This document shows positions 42,027 to 51,805 of a DNA stretch of 64,000 nt, one piece after another. The notes below the pieces were generated by a model. That model did no database searches and was not told the origin of the DNA. It saw only the letters and a program-made list of their open reading frames with translations. Origin of the DNA: DASVRZ01 sp038228695. Its GTDB lineage: Bacteria > Verrucomicrobiota > Verrucomicrobiia > Chthoniobacterales > DASVRZ01. The DNA is taken from contig JBBRPA010000011.1 in assembly GCA_038228695.1 (NCBI GenBank), forward strand, positions 1-64,000, given 5' to 3'. Numbering within the stretch: the first letter of the stretch is position 1; each line of letters starts with the position of its first letter. Position numbers and translations under genes: made by a program.

Positions 42027-43970
42027 TTACTCTTCATCCTTGATGCCACCGGTGGTCTTTTCGTCGATCTCTGCGGCTGGATCTTTTTCCGAGTCATTTT
42101 TGGCGGCTGCGGCGGCATTCCTTCTGTCGGCTTTAGCTTTCTCCTCTCCGGCTTTTTTCTGGTCGGCGAATAGTTGCCGCAGGACTTTGCCGATGAGCGG
42201 TGCAGCGTGGGTGCCACCGTGGACATCATTGTTGTTCGGCGCTCCTTCATAAACGGCGGCGAAGGCGTATTGCGGATTTTCCGCTGGGGCAAATCCTGCG
42301 AACCACGCTGCGGTGCGTTGGTTTTTCGTCGGGCCCCATTGCGCGGTGCCGGTCTTTCCGGCGACCTCAGTACCTGGGACGGCGGCTTGGTGCGCGGTGC
42401 CGCTGCGACCGGATACGACGTTGACCATACCTTTTTTTAAGGCTTTGAGCACGTCTGGCCGGATCTCGATCTTACCCTTCACGCGAACGCCGTAAGCGTT
42501 GATCACTTTGTTATCTGGAGTCTGGATTTGCAGAACGAGCCGAGGCTGGAATAGCGTGCCGCCGTTGGCCACCGGGACCATCGCCTGGGCCATCTGCAAC
42601 GGGGAAATGAGCAAGTCGCCCTGACCGATCGCCATGTTAGCCACATCGCCGTTGAGTAATTTACGTTTGTGCACACGGAGCATGTATTCGTCGGTCGGCA
42701 CGCGCCCCTCGGCCTCGCTCCCTAGTTGGATGCCAGTGCGTTTACCGAAACCGACCTGCTGCGCGTAATCCACCAGCGTGCGTGAGCCGGTTTTCATCCC
42801 GACCTGATAGAACCACGTGTTGCAGGACTGGGTGAGCGCTTCGACGAAATTCAGCGAACCGGAGTCGGATTTCTTCCAATTACGCATGACGGTGTTGCCA
42901 ACCTTGAGCGAAGCTGGGCAACTGAAAGAATCGCCGGAATCGATCGATCCACTTTCGAGTGCGGCGAGCCCGGTGACGATTTTGAAGGATGAACCCGGAG
43001 GATAGGCGGAGCGGAAAGCACGAGGCAGGAGGGGAATGTTAGTATCGTTATTGTAGCGATCGAAATCCTTCTGCGAGACGGTCGGCACGAAATCGTTCGG
43101 GTTGTATTCGGGCCACGAGGCCATGGCGAGGATGTCACCGTTGTTAGGATTAAGGATGACCATGGCACCGCGCTTGCAGCCTTTTTCGAGAACCTGCTCG
43201 ACGAGACGCTGGAGATTTAGGTCGATGCTGAGCACCACGTTATAACCGGGATTCGGCGGAATGGTGAGGTTGTCGGCGACCTTGGCCCCGTCTTTGTCGA
43301 AAGTGACGCGGGTTTGGCCAGCTTGCCCAGTGAGCTGATTGTTGAAGGCGAGTTCGATGCCGTCGCGACCCTCGATCTCGGGCCAGAGCTTCTCGTTGTT
43401 TTCAATTGGACCAGTTTGGATGCGCCCTTGTCGTCCGGAATAGCCGATGATGTGCGCAGCGAGTTGACCCTCGGGATAGATGCGGAAATAGTTGGGCAGG
43501 AGAACAAAGCCGGGGGGAAGGTTCTTCTGGAGCTTTTCGACCGTGGCCGGATCGAGATTACGGGCCAGCTCGAAGGGAAGCATACCGCGGTTGTGGTAAT
43601 GTTTTAGCAGCGTCGGCTCGTCGATCGAGACTTCGCCAGCAACGAGGTTTTTCGCCAGCGCGACTTGGCGCCGGGCGTAAGTGAGGAGATCGGCGTCCCG
43701 CAATTTCAGGGGTGTGGGAAACGTGAGCCCGAAGTTATAGCCGACTCGGGTCTGGGCGAACGGACTGCCGTTGCGATCGGAGATCTGGCCACGGGGAGCG
43801 GGAATGTTTAGTTCGAAGTTGCCAGCCAGCGCGCGGGTCTCCCAGGCGGGAGCGATCTTCGCGGGCGCTGGGGAAGGCGAAGAAGCGGGCGCAGCCTGAG
43901 CGAACCCATTGAAAAATACCGCCGGCAGTAGGAACACGCAGGCAAAAACGGCAGTCGGGGCAAATGTCAT
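42027..43970 (-). CDS. mrdA: Penicillin-binding protein 2 (peptidoglycan D,D-transpeptidase)
   Basis: The 647-residue enzyme, counted from ATG 43970, begins with a hydrophobic MTFAPTAVFACVFLLPAVFF signal/anchor. The class B dimerisation domain includes IPAPRGQISDRNGSPFAQTR. The transpeptidase domain carries SSFK (SxxK with the nucleophilic Ser, near residue 325), SCN (SxN, near residue 383) and KTGTAQW (KTG, near residue 538). It cross-links septal or lateral peptidoglycan. A start at 44012 is also possible. The C-terminal Ala/Lys/Glu-rich tail is unusual in length. No rodA is adjacent. It diverges from bamD. Confidence 0.9.
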   Translation of the reverse strand: MTFAPTAVFACVFLLPAVFFNGFAQAAPASSPSPAPAKIAPAWETRALAGNFELNIPAPRGQISDRNGSPFAQTRVGYNFGLTFPTPLKLRDADLLTYARRQVALAKNLVAGEVSIDEPTLLKHYHNRGMLPFELARNLDPATVEKLQKNLPPGFVLLPNYFRIYPEGQLAAHIIGYSGRQGRIQTGPIENNEKLWPEIEGRDGIELAFNNQLTGQAGQTRVTFDKDGAKVADNLTIPPNPGYNVVLSIDLNLQRLVEQVLEKGCKRGAMVILNPNNGDILAMASWPEYNPNDFVPTVSQKDFDRYNNDTNIPLLPRAFRSAYPPGSSFKIVTGLAALESGSIDSGDSFSCPASLKVGNTVMRNWKKSDSGSLNFVEALTQSCNTWFYQVGMKTGSRTLVDYAQQVGFGKRTGIQLGSEAEGRVPTDEYMLRVHKRKLLNGDVANMAIGQGDLLISPLQMAQAMVPVANGGTLFQPRLVLQIQTPDNKVINAYGVRVKGKIEIRPDVLKALKKGMVNVVSGRSGTAHQAAVPGTEVAGKTGTAQWGPTKNQRTAAWFAGFAPAENPQYAFAAVYEGAPNNNDVHGGTHAAPLIGKVLRQLFADQKKAGEEKAKADRRNAAAAAKNDSEKDPAAEIDEKTTGGIKDEE

Positions 43971-44090
43971 CACAGAGACACGTAGTTTCCACGAACTTCG
44001 GGCGAGGTCCAATTGAAAAGCGTTCTCGATAAATTCGTGCGTTGCCCTGCTTGACGCTCAGCGCGGTGCCCTTTACGATGCGAGTCTTCT

Positions 44091-45278
44091 ATGAACCGCC
44101 GGTTGCTCTTTTCCGCAATTCTCCTCACCTCATGCCTCAGCCTGCCCAGCAGGAGTCCAGCACCAGTCGTTTTCCGCGAGGGCGAGGGATTTTCCACTAC
44201 CGCGGTGGATGAGGAACCGGTCGAACTCAAACGCAATGCAGAGGAGCAACTCAAGCTAGCCGAGTCCACCGAGGCCGAGGGGAATCTCAAGCGAGCTATT
44301 TCCAGCTATCGAGTGGTCGTCAAGCGCTACCCAAAAGCCTCCGCCGCTGCTCATGCCCAATTTAAAGTCGCTCAACTCACCGAGCAAGTCGGCGACGCCA
44401 ACCGGGCCTTTTCCGAATATCAGAAATTGATCGGAAAATATCCCAAGAGTGCCGATTTCGACGCTGCCATCGAAGGGCAGTTTAACATCGCCAAGCTTTA
44501 TCTCGACGGCAAACGCCTCGAAATGTTCGGCGTCCCTACCCTGCCTTCGATGGTCAAAGCCGAGGAAATGTTCACCTCCGTGGTCCAGAACGCTCCTTTT
44601 AGCACGAAATTCGCCTCCGCCTCCCAATTTAACATTGGCCAAGCCCGAGAACGCCAAGGCGACTACAAACGCGCCATCGAAGCCTACCAGACCATCATCG
44701 ACGATTACCCGTTCTCTGAGATGGCCGACGACGCGCAATACCAGATTGGCTACGTTTACATGAAGGCAAGCCGCGCTGGTGAATACGATCAGACCGCCTC
44801 CCTAAAGGCCCGCGAAGCCTTCGAAGACTTCATTTATCGCTACCCAAACAGCGAAAAAGTCGCGCAAGCCAAACAAAACATGCAGATGCTCGGCTCCCGC
44901 CAGACGGAGAGCGCTTTCAGCGTCGCCCAATTCTACGACAAGCAGAAAAACTACAAAGCAGCCGCGATTTACTACAACGAAGTCATTCGGACTGAGCCCG
45001 ACTCGCCTAACGCCAAAGCCTCGCAAGACCGTCTCACCTCCCTCAAGGCGCTCGTCGGCGAAGACAAACTTACCTTTGCCGCCCCAGCCGAAAGCGCCTC
45101 CAAGACGAAGCTCCGCCAAAAAATGCAGGCCCAGGTGGACACCACCGCACGCCCCGATTTCGTGGGTCCGGTTCTTCCCGAGGCCGCCCCAGAACCCGCA
45201 CCAGGCAGTCCCATGCGCACGTCGCCCGATGACATCGCCCCGGTTCCAGCCGTTGAGCCCGCGCTGCCCTCGCAATAG
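44091..45278 (+). CDS. BamD-like outer-membrane assembly lipoprotein
   Basis: The protein is 395 residues. The N-terminus MNRRLLFSAILLTSC is a lipobox, with Cys15 for lipidation. Repeated TPR units (AISSYRVVVKRYPKASAAAH, ANRAFSEYQKLIGKYPKSA, YKRAIEAYQTIIDDYPFSE) have the regular spacing seen in BamD, which helps insert beta-barrels into the outer membrane. It is longer than E. coli BamD (245), with an extra Pro-rich C-terminal 60 residues. A related YbgF-type TPR protein is an alternative. The lptE-like gene follows after 15 bp. Confidence 0.75.
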   Translation: MNRRLLFSAILLTSCLSLPSRSPAPVVFREGEGFSTTAVDEEPVELKRNAEEQLKLAESTEAEGNLKRAISSYRVVVKRYPKASAAAHAQFKVAQLTEQVGDANRAFSEYQKLIGKYPKSADFDAAIEGQFNIAKLYLDGKRLEMFGVPTLPSMVKAEEMFTSVVQNAPFSTKFASASQFNIGQARERQGDYKRAIEAYQTIIDDYPFSEMADDAQYQIGYVYMKASRAGEYDQTASLKAREAFEDFIYRYPNSEKVAQAKQNMQMLGSRQTESAFSVAQFYDKQKNYKAAAIYYNEVIRTEPDSPNAKASQDRLTSLKALVGEDKLTFAAPAESASKTKLRQKMQAQVDTTARPDFVGPVLPEAAPEPAPGSPMRTSPDDIAPVPAVEPALPSQ

Positions 45279-45293
45279 CCACGGCTTTTTTCC

Positions 45294-45797
45294 ATGCGAC
45301 ACTGGCTCACACTCCTGCTCGCCGGATTCCTCAGCGGTTGCGCGGGCTACCAGATTGGCCCTGCCAAGCCGGCCTATCTCGCCGAGATCCACAGCATCGC
45401 AGTTCCCATTTTTAGAAATAAAACTCTCGAGCCACGCATCGAGGCCATCGTCACCAACAGCGTCATCCAGCAAATCCAGCAGGATGGCACTTACACAATT
45501 GCCCCAGAAGCCAGTGCGGACGCGATTCTTGAAGGCACCATCGACACCATCGTTCGGCGCCGCGCCCGATCTGTCCGCGGCAACGTCGATGCCACCCGCG
45601 AATTCAACCTTGGCGTCAATATTGGCTATAAACTCCTCAACCGCACCACCGGTGCCGTCCTAAAATCCGAACGCGTCAACGGCACCACGAGCTACTTCGT
45701 CGGCAACGACCTGCAACAACAGGAGCGCCAGGCCGTTGTCCTCGCCGCCCAAGACGCGGCTGTCCGCCTCACCTCAAGAATCAGCGAAGGCTGGTAA
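45294..45797 (+). CDS. LptE-like LPS assembly lipoprotein
   Basis: The protein is 167 residues. MRHWLTLLLAGFLSGCAGYQ is a lipobox, with Cys16 for lipidation. The mature protein has short segments typical of LptE/RlpB: IHSIAVPIFRNKTLEPRIEAIVTNSV and YKLLNRTTGAVLKSERV. LptE plugs the LptD pore in the outer membrane. Sequence similarity across phyla is low, so the call relies on size, lipobox, fold-like pattern and position next to bamD. No lptD is in the window. Confidence 0.7.
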   Translation: MRHWLTLLLAGFLSGCAGYQIGPAKPAYLAEIHSIAVPIFRNKTLEPRIEAIVTNSVIQQIQQDGTYTIAPEASADAILEGTIDTIVRRRARSVRGNVDATREFNLGVNIGYKLLNRTTGAVLKSERVNGTTSYFVGNDLQQQERQAVVLAAQDAAVRLTSRISEGW

Positions 45798-45833
45798 CGA
45801 GAATTCCGGGTACACACTCTCCTCGTTGCGGCC

Positions 45834-46559
45834 ATGCTCTACATCGTTGGCACGCCGATTGGCAACTTGGATGACATCAGCGAACGTTGTGCGCAGACCC
45901 TCCGCTCCGTGGACCTGATCGCCGCTGAGGACACCCGCCATTCCCTTCGTCTTCTGCGACGACTGGCCCTCAGTAAACCGATGGTCAGCTACCACGAGCA
46001 TAACGAGGCTAGTCGCACCGCCGACCTCATCGACCGCCTGCGTGCCGGCACGAACATCGCCCTCATTACCGACGCTGGCATGCCCACCGTCTCCGACCCC
46101 GGCCGGCGTCTCATCGCCGCCTGCATCGAGGCGCAGCTCCCCTACACCGTCATTCCCGGCCCTTCCGCCGTTCTCGTCGCCCTCACTGGTTCTGGGTTTC
46201 AAAGCGAGCCATGGACTTTTGGCGGGTTCCTTCCTAACAAAAGCGGACAACGGGAGCGCGAACTGACCAACGCCTGCGCGACGGGACACACCGCGATTTT
46301 TTTCGAGTCCCCACACCGCCTGACCAAATCGCTCGCCGTGCTTGCTAACATCGCCTCAACGCGCCGAGTCTGCGTCGCCCGCGAGCTTACCAAACAATTC
46401 GAAGAATTCCGTATCGGTCTCCCTGCCGACCTCCTCGCCCATTACGAAGCTCATCCGCCGAAAGGCGAGATCACCCTCCTTATCGACGGCCTCAACCGCC
46501 AAGAAGCCAAGGAACAAAAGCGGGCCGACCGCGATTCTCGGCACCGTCCTACGGACTAA
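45834..46559 (+). CDS. rsmI: 16S rRNA (cytidine1402-2'-O)-methyltransferase
   Basis: RsmI 2'-O-methylates C1402 in the ribosomal P site. The 241-residue protein opens with LYIVGTPIGNLDDISER and AAEDTRHSLRLL. It contains TDAGMPTVSDPG for SAM binding, IPGPSAVLVALTGSG and the later CVARELTKQFEEF, all matching the tetrapyrrole-methylase-type RsmI fold. The start ATG is unambiguous. It follows the LptE gene after 36 bp. Confidence 0.97.
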   Translation: MLYIVGTPIGNLDDISERCAQTLRSVDLIAAEDTRHSLRLLRRLALSKPMVSYHEHNEASRTADLIDRLRAGTNIALITDAGMPTVSDPGRRLIAACIEAQLPYTVIPGPSAVLVALTGSGFQSEPWTFGGFLPNKSGQRERELTNACATGHTAIFFESPHRLTKSLAVLANIASTRRVCVARELTKQFEEFRIGLPADLLAHYEAHPPKGEITLLIDGLNRQEAKEQKRADRDSRHRPTD

Positions 46560-46596
46560 CTGTCCACGCCTGCTAACAAGCCGGGGTGAGCTGGCA

Positions 46597-47901
46597 TCAC
46601 GTAGATGGGCGTGGCGTTTCTTCGATTTTAATGGTCAGGGTTAGCAGCGCCGCTACTAACATACAACAGCCACCGAAAGTCACCGCGCTCAGTCGGCTGA
46701 ATTCCGGAAAATGATCCATCACCCGCCCGAGGAGAATCGCGACGAGGATTTGGGGAATAACGATGAAAAAGTTGAAGATGCCCATGTAAACGCCGATTTT
46801 CCCCTCTGGCAGTGCTCCGGAGAGCATCGCATACGGCATGGAAAGAATGGACGCCCAGGCCACGCCCACTCCCGAGAAGCAAACCCATTGCAAAATCGTG
46901 TGGTCGCGCACGAAAGCCACACTAGCTAGCCCCGCACCGCCCAGCAGGAGCGAGACGAAGTGAATCTTGCGCGAGCTAACATAACGCCCGATCCAGAGGA
47001 AGCCCATCGCAGCAAAAAACGCGACCAGATTATAGGTCGCGAAGCAATCGTTAGCCAGTTGGATGCCCTGTTTGTAAAGGTCGCTGTCGGTACTCGTCGC
47101 ACCGAGAACGCTCCGGGCCACCGCGACGGAGAAAAAGATCCACATGCAGAACAGCCCCATCCAAGTGAAAAACTGGACTGCCGCCAGTTGCTTCATCCGC
47201 GTGGGCATGTTCTTCAAGGCGACAAAAATCTCCCCCATCCCCTCGGCCCGACTGCGCTTCAGCTCCTCCATATTCTCCGGCGGATATTCCTTCGTGGTGA
47301 AGACCGTCCAAAGAACCGCCAGCATGAACACAATCGCTCCAACGGTAAACGCGACATGCACCGTTTGCGGAATCTTCTGGTCTGTCCCCGTTGCAATGCT
47401 CACTTGAAAATAGTCATGCAGCCATCCCGGCAGTTTCGTCGCAATGACCGCGCCAGCACCGATAAAGACGGATTGCATGGCAAACCCGACTGTGCGCTGC
47501 TCCTCGGGAAGCAAATCGGTCACAAAGGCGCGGAACGGCTCCATGCTAATATTTACCGAGGCATCGAGAATCCAGAGCAGCCCAGCCGCCATCCAGAGGG
47601 CGCTGGAATGCGGCATGGCCAACAGAGCGAGCGAAGCGGCAATCGCTCCCGCGAGGAAATAAGGACGCCGCCGGCCCAAGGGACCCCAAGTGCGATCGGA
47701 GTAATGTCCGATGAGCGGTTGAACAAGCAGACCGGTCAGCGGAGCCGCCAGCCAGAGCAGTGGAAGTTCACTTTCCTTCGCGCCGAGATACTCATAGATG
47801 GCGCTCATGTTGCCCATTTGCAGGCCCCATCCGAACTGGATGCCAAAAAAGCCGAAGCTCATATTCCAAATCTGCCAGAAAGATAAACGGGGTTTGTTCA
47901 T
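46597..47901 (-). CDS. MFS sugar transporter (SLC45/sucrose-maltose type)
   Basis: The 434-residue protein has 12 hydrophobic helices from ATG 47901. MSFGFFGIQFGWGLQMGNMS followed by PLTGLLVQPLIGHYSDRTWG (a variant of the MFS loop 2-3 motif GxxxDRxxRR) and RRRPYFLAG is typical of the GPH-like/SLC45 branch of MFS carriers that take up sucrose, maltose or related glycosides with protons. Divergent from the GH13 amylase with 50 bp between starts, so the two likely act together on alpha-glucan breakdown products. Confidence 0.85.
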   Translation of the reverse strand: MNKPRLSFWQIWNMSFGFFGIQFGWGLQMGNMSAIYEYLGAKESELPLLWLAAPLTGLLVQPLIGHYSDRTWGPLGRRRPYFLAGAIAASLALLAMPHSSALWMAAGLLWILDASVNISMEPFRAFVTDLLPEEQRTVGFAMQSVFIGAGAVIATKLPGWLHDYFQVSIATGTDQKIPQTVHVAFTVGAIVFMLAVLWTVFTTKEYPPENMEELKRSRAEGMGEIFVALKNMPTRMKQLAAVQFFTWMGLFCMWIFFSVAVARSVLGATSTDSDLYKQGIQLANDCFATYNLVAFFAAMGFLWIGRYVSSRKIHFVSLLLGGAGLASVAFVRDHTILQWVCFSGVGVAWASILSMPYAMLSGALPEGKIGVYMGIFNFFIVIPQILVAILLGRVMDHFPEFSRLSAVTFGGCCMLVAALLTLTIKIEETPRPST

Positions 47902-47951
47902 AAAAGGGTGCGGGGGTTGACTTGACGAAGCGTGAAAAAGATACTGTTGGA

Positions 47952-49859
47952 ATGAAATTCCTCCCTTTTTCTGCCTCGCGCTGGGTAAACCATAGAGTTC
48001 GCCGGACGTTTTGGCAGAACATTTCTCTGGTTGCCGGATGTTTAATCTTCTTGGACAGTTCCATTTTTGCTCAACCAAAGGCTGCCTCCAACGCTCCGGA
48101 ATGGGCGCGCGACGTGGTCTGGTATCAAATCTTCCCCGAACGCTTCCGCAACGGCGATCCCGCGAACGATCCCACGCGAGAGTCCCTCGAATTTGTCGTT
48201 CGCCCGGGCAAAGACTGGAAGATTACTCCATGGACAGGCGATTGGTATGCGCGGGACGAATGGGAGAAACAGCTCGGGCCGCGTTTCTACGACGACGGCA
48301 TCTTCGACCGACGTTACGGCGGCGATCTCCAAGGCGTGATCAATAAGCTGGATTACATCAAGTCGCTCGGCGTGACCGCGCTCTACTTTAACCCGATCTT
48401 CGCCTCCCGCTCGTTGCACAAATACGACGGTAATTCCTATCATCACGTCGATCCGTTTTTCGGACCCGATCCCAAGGGCGACGCGGCCCTAATGGAGACG
48501 GAGACGAGCGATCCTAAGACGTGGAAATGGACGGCCGCCGACAAATTGTTTCTCGACCTCGTGGCCAAAGCGCACACGGCGGGTCTGAAAGTGATCATCG
48601 ACGGCGTCTTCAACCACACCGGACGAGATTTTTTTGCGTTCAAAGATCTCCGCCAGAAACAGGAGAAGTCGGCCTACAAAGATTGGTATGTGGTCGATGC
48701 TTTCGATGATCCGAAAACGAAACGAGTGGAATTCAAATACAAGGGCTGGTGGGGTCACAACACCCTCCCCGTTTTTGCGGCGACGCGTGATGAAAAAGAC
48801 ATGGCAGCCGGGCCCAAGGCCTACGTTTTCGAATCCACGAAGCGTTGGATGAAGCCGATCATCGACGGGAAACCGGCGGATGGCGTGGACGGATGGCGGC
48901 TGGATGTGGCGGACGAGCGACCCGCAAAATTCTGGCACGATTGGAACACGTTTGTGCGGCAACAGAATCCCGAGGCTTACACGGTGGCCGAGATCTGGAA
49001 AAATCCGGCCGAATTGATTCGCGACGGGGGTTTCTCTGCGAGCATGAGCTATTTCGCGTTCGCCATGCCGGTGAAGGGATTCCTTATCGACAACGTAATT
49101 TCGCCGTCGGAGTTCGGGAAATTACTGAATGAACGCCGGGCCGCTTTCCCGCCCGAAGTCGCCGCTGTGATGCAAAACCTCGTCGATTCGCACGACACCG
49201 AGCGCGTTGCCTCGACGATCGTAAACTCGGGCCGGGTGAAATACGACGACCGGAGCGGTTTCTCCTTTAACTCCAACAACAGCCCGCGTTTCGAGAGTGG
49301 TTACCTCCTCCGCAAGCCAAACGACCGCGATCGCAAAATCCAAAAACTCGTCGCGCTTTTCCAAATGAGTTATGTCGGCGCACCGATGGTTTATTATGGC
49401 ACCGAGGCTGGTATGTGGAGTGCGCACGATCCGGATGACCGGATGCCGATGGTTTGGGAGGATTTGAAATTTGAACCGCAAACGACCGATCCACGCGGCG
49501 ATGTTCGCGAACCGGATGATGTGAATTTCAACGCGGAGCTTTTCGCGTTTTACCAAAAAGTGATTCATCTGCGCGTAGACTCGTTGGCCTTGCGCCGGGG
49601 CGAGTTCACGATCTTGCCAACTCCGGATGAAAGCAACGCTTTTGCCTTTGTGCGGAAGACTGGTCAGGAGTCGAAGGTGGTGCTGTTCAATCGTCAGGAG
49701 GAGCCGCGCACGCTCTCGCTGCCGCTGGATTGGAAAAACGCCACGCTCTCCCTACAGACCGATGGAGCCCCAGCCGATGTGCCCTACAAGGTGGAAGGCG
49801 GGAAGTTAGAGATCACGCTGCCCGCGCTCAGCGGGGTCGTGTTGACCGCGATCGAATAA
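47952..49859 (+). CDS. Exported GH13 family glycosidase (alpha-amylase-like)
   Basis: From ATG 47952 the 635-residue enzyme begins with a signal peptide (MKFLPFSASRWVN..., hydrophobic LVAGCLIFLDSSIFA). GH13 motifs are complete: WYQIFPERFRNGD, KVIIDGVFNHTG (region I), DGWRLDVADE (nucleophile Asp, region II), TVAEIWKNP (acid/base Glu, region III) and VDSHDTERV (transition-state Asp, region IV). It should hydrolyse alpha-1,4-glucans or neopullulanase-type substrates in the periplasm, feeding the divergent MFS transporter. Exact subfamily is not assigned. Confidence 0.9.
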   Translation: MKFLPFSASRWVNHRVRRTFWQNISLVAGCLIFLDSSIFAQPKAASNAPEWARDVVWYQIFPERFRNGDPANDPTRESLEFVVRPGKDWKITPWTGDWYARDEWEKQLGPRFYDDGIFDRRYGGDLQGVINKLDYIKSLGVTALYFNPIFASRSLHKYDGNSYHHVDPFFGPDPKGDAALMETETSDPKTWKWTAADKLFLDLVAKAHTAGLKVIIDGVFNHTGRDFFAFKDLRQKQEKSAYKDWYVVDAFDDPKTKRVEFKYKGWWGHNTLPVFAATRDEKDMAAGPKAYVFESTKRWMKPIIDGKPADGVDGWRLDVADERPAKFWHDWNTFVRQQNPEAYTVAEIWKNPAELIRDGGFSASMSYFAFAMPVKGFLIDNVISPSEFGKLLNERRAAFPPEVAAVMQNLVDSHDTERVASTIVNSGRVKYDDRSGFSFNSNNSPRFESGYLLRKPNDRDRKIQKLVALFQMSYVGAPMVYYGTEAGMWSAHDPDDRMPMVWEDLKFEPQTTDPRGDVREPDDVNFNAELFAFYQKVIHLRVDSLALRRGEFTILPTPDESNAFAFVRKTGQESKVVLFNRQEEPRTLSLPLDWKNATLSLQTDGAPADVPYKVEGGKLEITLPALSGVVLTAIE

Positions 49860-49917
49860 AGCTACGCAAATTATTTACGGCGCACCGAAGGCCCGTGTTC
49901 GTAGTGAACACGAATCC

Positions 49918-50901
49918 ATGAATCTGCGAAATTTTCCCGGCACAAAACAATCCATCTCGGAGATCGGCCTCGGCTGTTGGCAAATTGGCGGCTCCGATTG
50001 GGGCAAGGTCGACGACGCGGCCGCCTTCGAAATTCTCGAGACGGCCGTCGCCGCGGGAATCAATTTTTTCGACACCGCCGATGTCTATGGCGATGGACGG
50101 AGCGAATCCCTTATTGGGCAATTTCTCAAGCGAACGAAAGCGCAGATCTTTGTCGCGACGAAACTGGGGCGGACATCGGAGTTATATCCAGATGGATATA
50201 GCCCCGACAATCTACGAGCGGCGACGGAGGCTTCCTTGAAACGCTTGGGGGTGGACGCACTCGATCTCACCCAGTTGCACTGCATCCCGAAAGTCATACT
50301 TGAAAACGGCGCCGTCTTCGACACCTTGCGGGAGTTGCAAAGAGAAGGAAAAATCCAGCGGTTTGGCGTCAGTGTCGAATCAATGGATGAAGCTTTGCTT
50401 TGCCTTGACCAAACGGGACTGGCCTCATTGCAGATCATCTTCAACATTTTCCGTCAGAAACCCATCACCGCTCTCTTCGATCGGGCCAAGGAGCGAAATG
50501 TCGCTATCATCGTTCGGCTTCCCCTTGCCAGCGGATTGCTCAGCGGAAAAATGACGGTGCATACCACGTTCGACCCGAAAGATCACCGCATCTACAATCG
50601 CGACGGCGAGGCATTCAATGTTGGGGAAACCTTCGCGGGCCTGCCCTTTGAATGCGGTGTTTCGCTAACCGATCAACTCAGACCACTCGTCCCGGAAAAT
50701 ATAACGATGGCCCAGATGGCTCAACGCTGGATCCTTGATCACGACGCGGTCACCACCGTCATCACCGGTGCCAGTCGGTCGGACCAGGTCGTGGCCAATG
50801 CGACCACCTCTACCTTGGCCCCACTCAGCCCCGATTTGCATCGCGAACTGGCGATTTTTTACGCGGAAAAAGTCGCTCAGCAAATTCGCGGTCCTTACTA
50901 A
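49918..50901 (+). CDS. Aldo/keto reductase
   Basis: The protein is 327 residues. Barrel motifs: GLGCWQIGGSDWG, then INFFDTADVYGDGRSESLIG with the catalytic Asp and Tyr, VATKLGR with the Lys, and TQLHCI with His. The NADPH-binding end includes TGASRSDQV. The family reduces or oxidises sugars and aldehydes; the substrate here is not known. It follows the GH13 gene in the same direction after 58 bp, and trpC comes after 55 bp, so it might be read with either. Confidence 0.88.
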   Translation: MNLRNFPGTKQSISEIGLGCWQIGGSDWGKVDDAAAFEILETAVAAGINFFDTADVYGDGRSESLIGQFLKRTKAQIFVATKLGRTSELYPDGYSPDNLRAATEASLKRLGVDALDLTQLHCIPKVILENGAVFDTLRELQREGKIQRFGVSVESMDEALLCLDQTGLASLQIIFNIFRQKPITALFDRAKERNVAIIVRLPLASGLLSGKMTVHTTFDPKDHRIYNRDGEAFNVGETFAGLPFECGVSLTDQLRPLVPENITMAQMAQRWILDHDAVTTVITGASRSDQVVANATTSTLAPLSPDLHRELAIFYAEKVAQQIRGPY

Positions 50902-50956
50902 TCCAACGTTTTTCTTGGAGACGCTGGAACTCGGTGTTTAATTCAGATTCCAATTT

Positions 50957-51736
50957 ATGGATCGTCTCCGCCAAATTCTCGCCACCAAAGAGGAAGAAGT
51001 TCGCAAAATCCTTCATCGCCGCGAACACCTCCGTGCCGCTGCGCTGCAACGCAATGACTTTCGCCCCTTTGCCGCCGCCGTGCATCGGGGTGATTCTGCG
51101 CTTGGCTTAATCGCTGAGGTAAAAAAAGCGTCGCCCTCCGCCGGAGTCATCGCGGAGAATTTCGATCCCGTGCTCATCGCCCGTGCCTACGAAAGTGCCG
51201 GTGCCCACGCTCTCTCCGTGCTCACCGATGAGCAATATTTTCAGGGGCACTTGCGCTATCTCATGCAAATCCGCGAGGCGACGACCATCCCGGTGTTGCG
51301 GAAGGATTTCATCATTCACGAGGTGCAAATCTACGAGGCGGCTGTGTCCGGAGCCGATGCGGTTCTTTTGATCGTCGCAGCGCTTTCTCAAGAGGATTTA
51401 CTCCACCTCCTCGCCGAGGCCGAGACCTGCCAGCTCGATGTCTTGGTCGAGGTCCACGACGCGGAGGAAATGGAGCGGGCACTCGACACACCCGCCACAC
51501 TCATCGGCATCAACAACCGCAATCTCCGCACGTTCGAAGTCGATCTCTCCACCACCGAACGTCTCAGCGAGGACGTGCCCGACCACGTCACACTGATCAG
51601 CGAAAGTGGACTCAAAACCAACGCGGATGCCCGCCGCGTTTTCGCTGCAGGAATCAACGGATTGTTAGTAGGAGAGACCTTGATGCGCAGCGACGACGTT
51701 CACGCCACCGTCGCCGAGTTGTTGAATCTCGACTAG
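50957..51736 (+). CDS. trpC: Indole-3-glycerol-phosphate synthase
   Basis: TrpC closes the indole ring from CdRP in tryptophan synthesis. The 259 residues keep all catalytic positions: AEVKKASPS (Glu, Lys), LRKDFII (Lys), LVEVHD (Glu), INNRNL (Asn) and ISESGL (Glu-Ser). It is monofunctional, without the TrpF domain found fused in some bacteria. No other trp gene is near. Starts at ATG 50957. Confidence 0.97.
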   Translation: MDRLRQILATKEEEVRKILHRREHLRAAALQRNDFRPFAAAVHRGDSALGLIAEVKKASPSAGVIAENFDPVLIARAYESAGAHALSVLTDEQYFQGHLRYLMQIREATTIPVLRKDFIIHEVQIYEAAVSGADAVLLIVAALSQEDLLHLLAEAETCQLDVLVEVHDAEEMERALDTPATLIGINNRNLRTFEVDLSTTERLSEDVPDHVTLISESGLKTNADARRVFAAGINGLLVGETLMRSDDVHATVAELLNLD

Positions 51737-51805
51737 ACCCTACCAAGAAGAATATCCCGCTTAGGAGAAAGACCCGGTCAAAAACTGCCCCACGAGCGTT
51801 TCCAG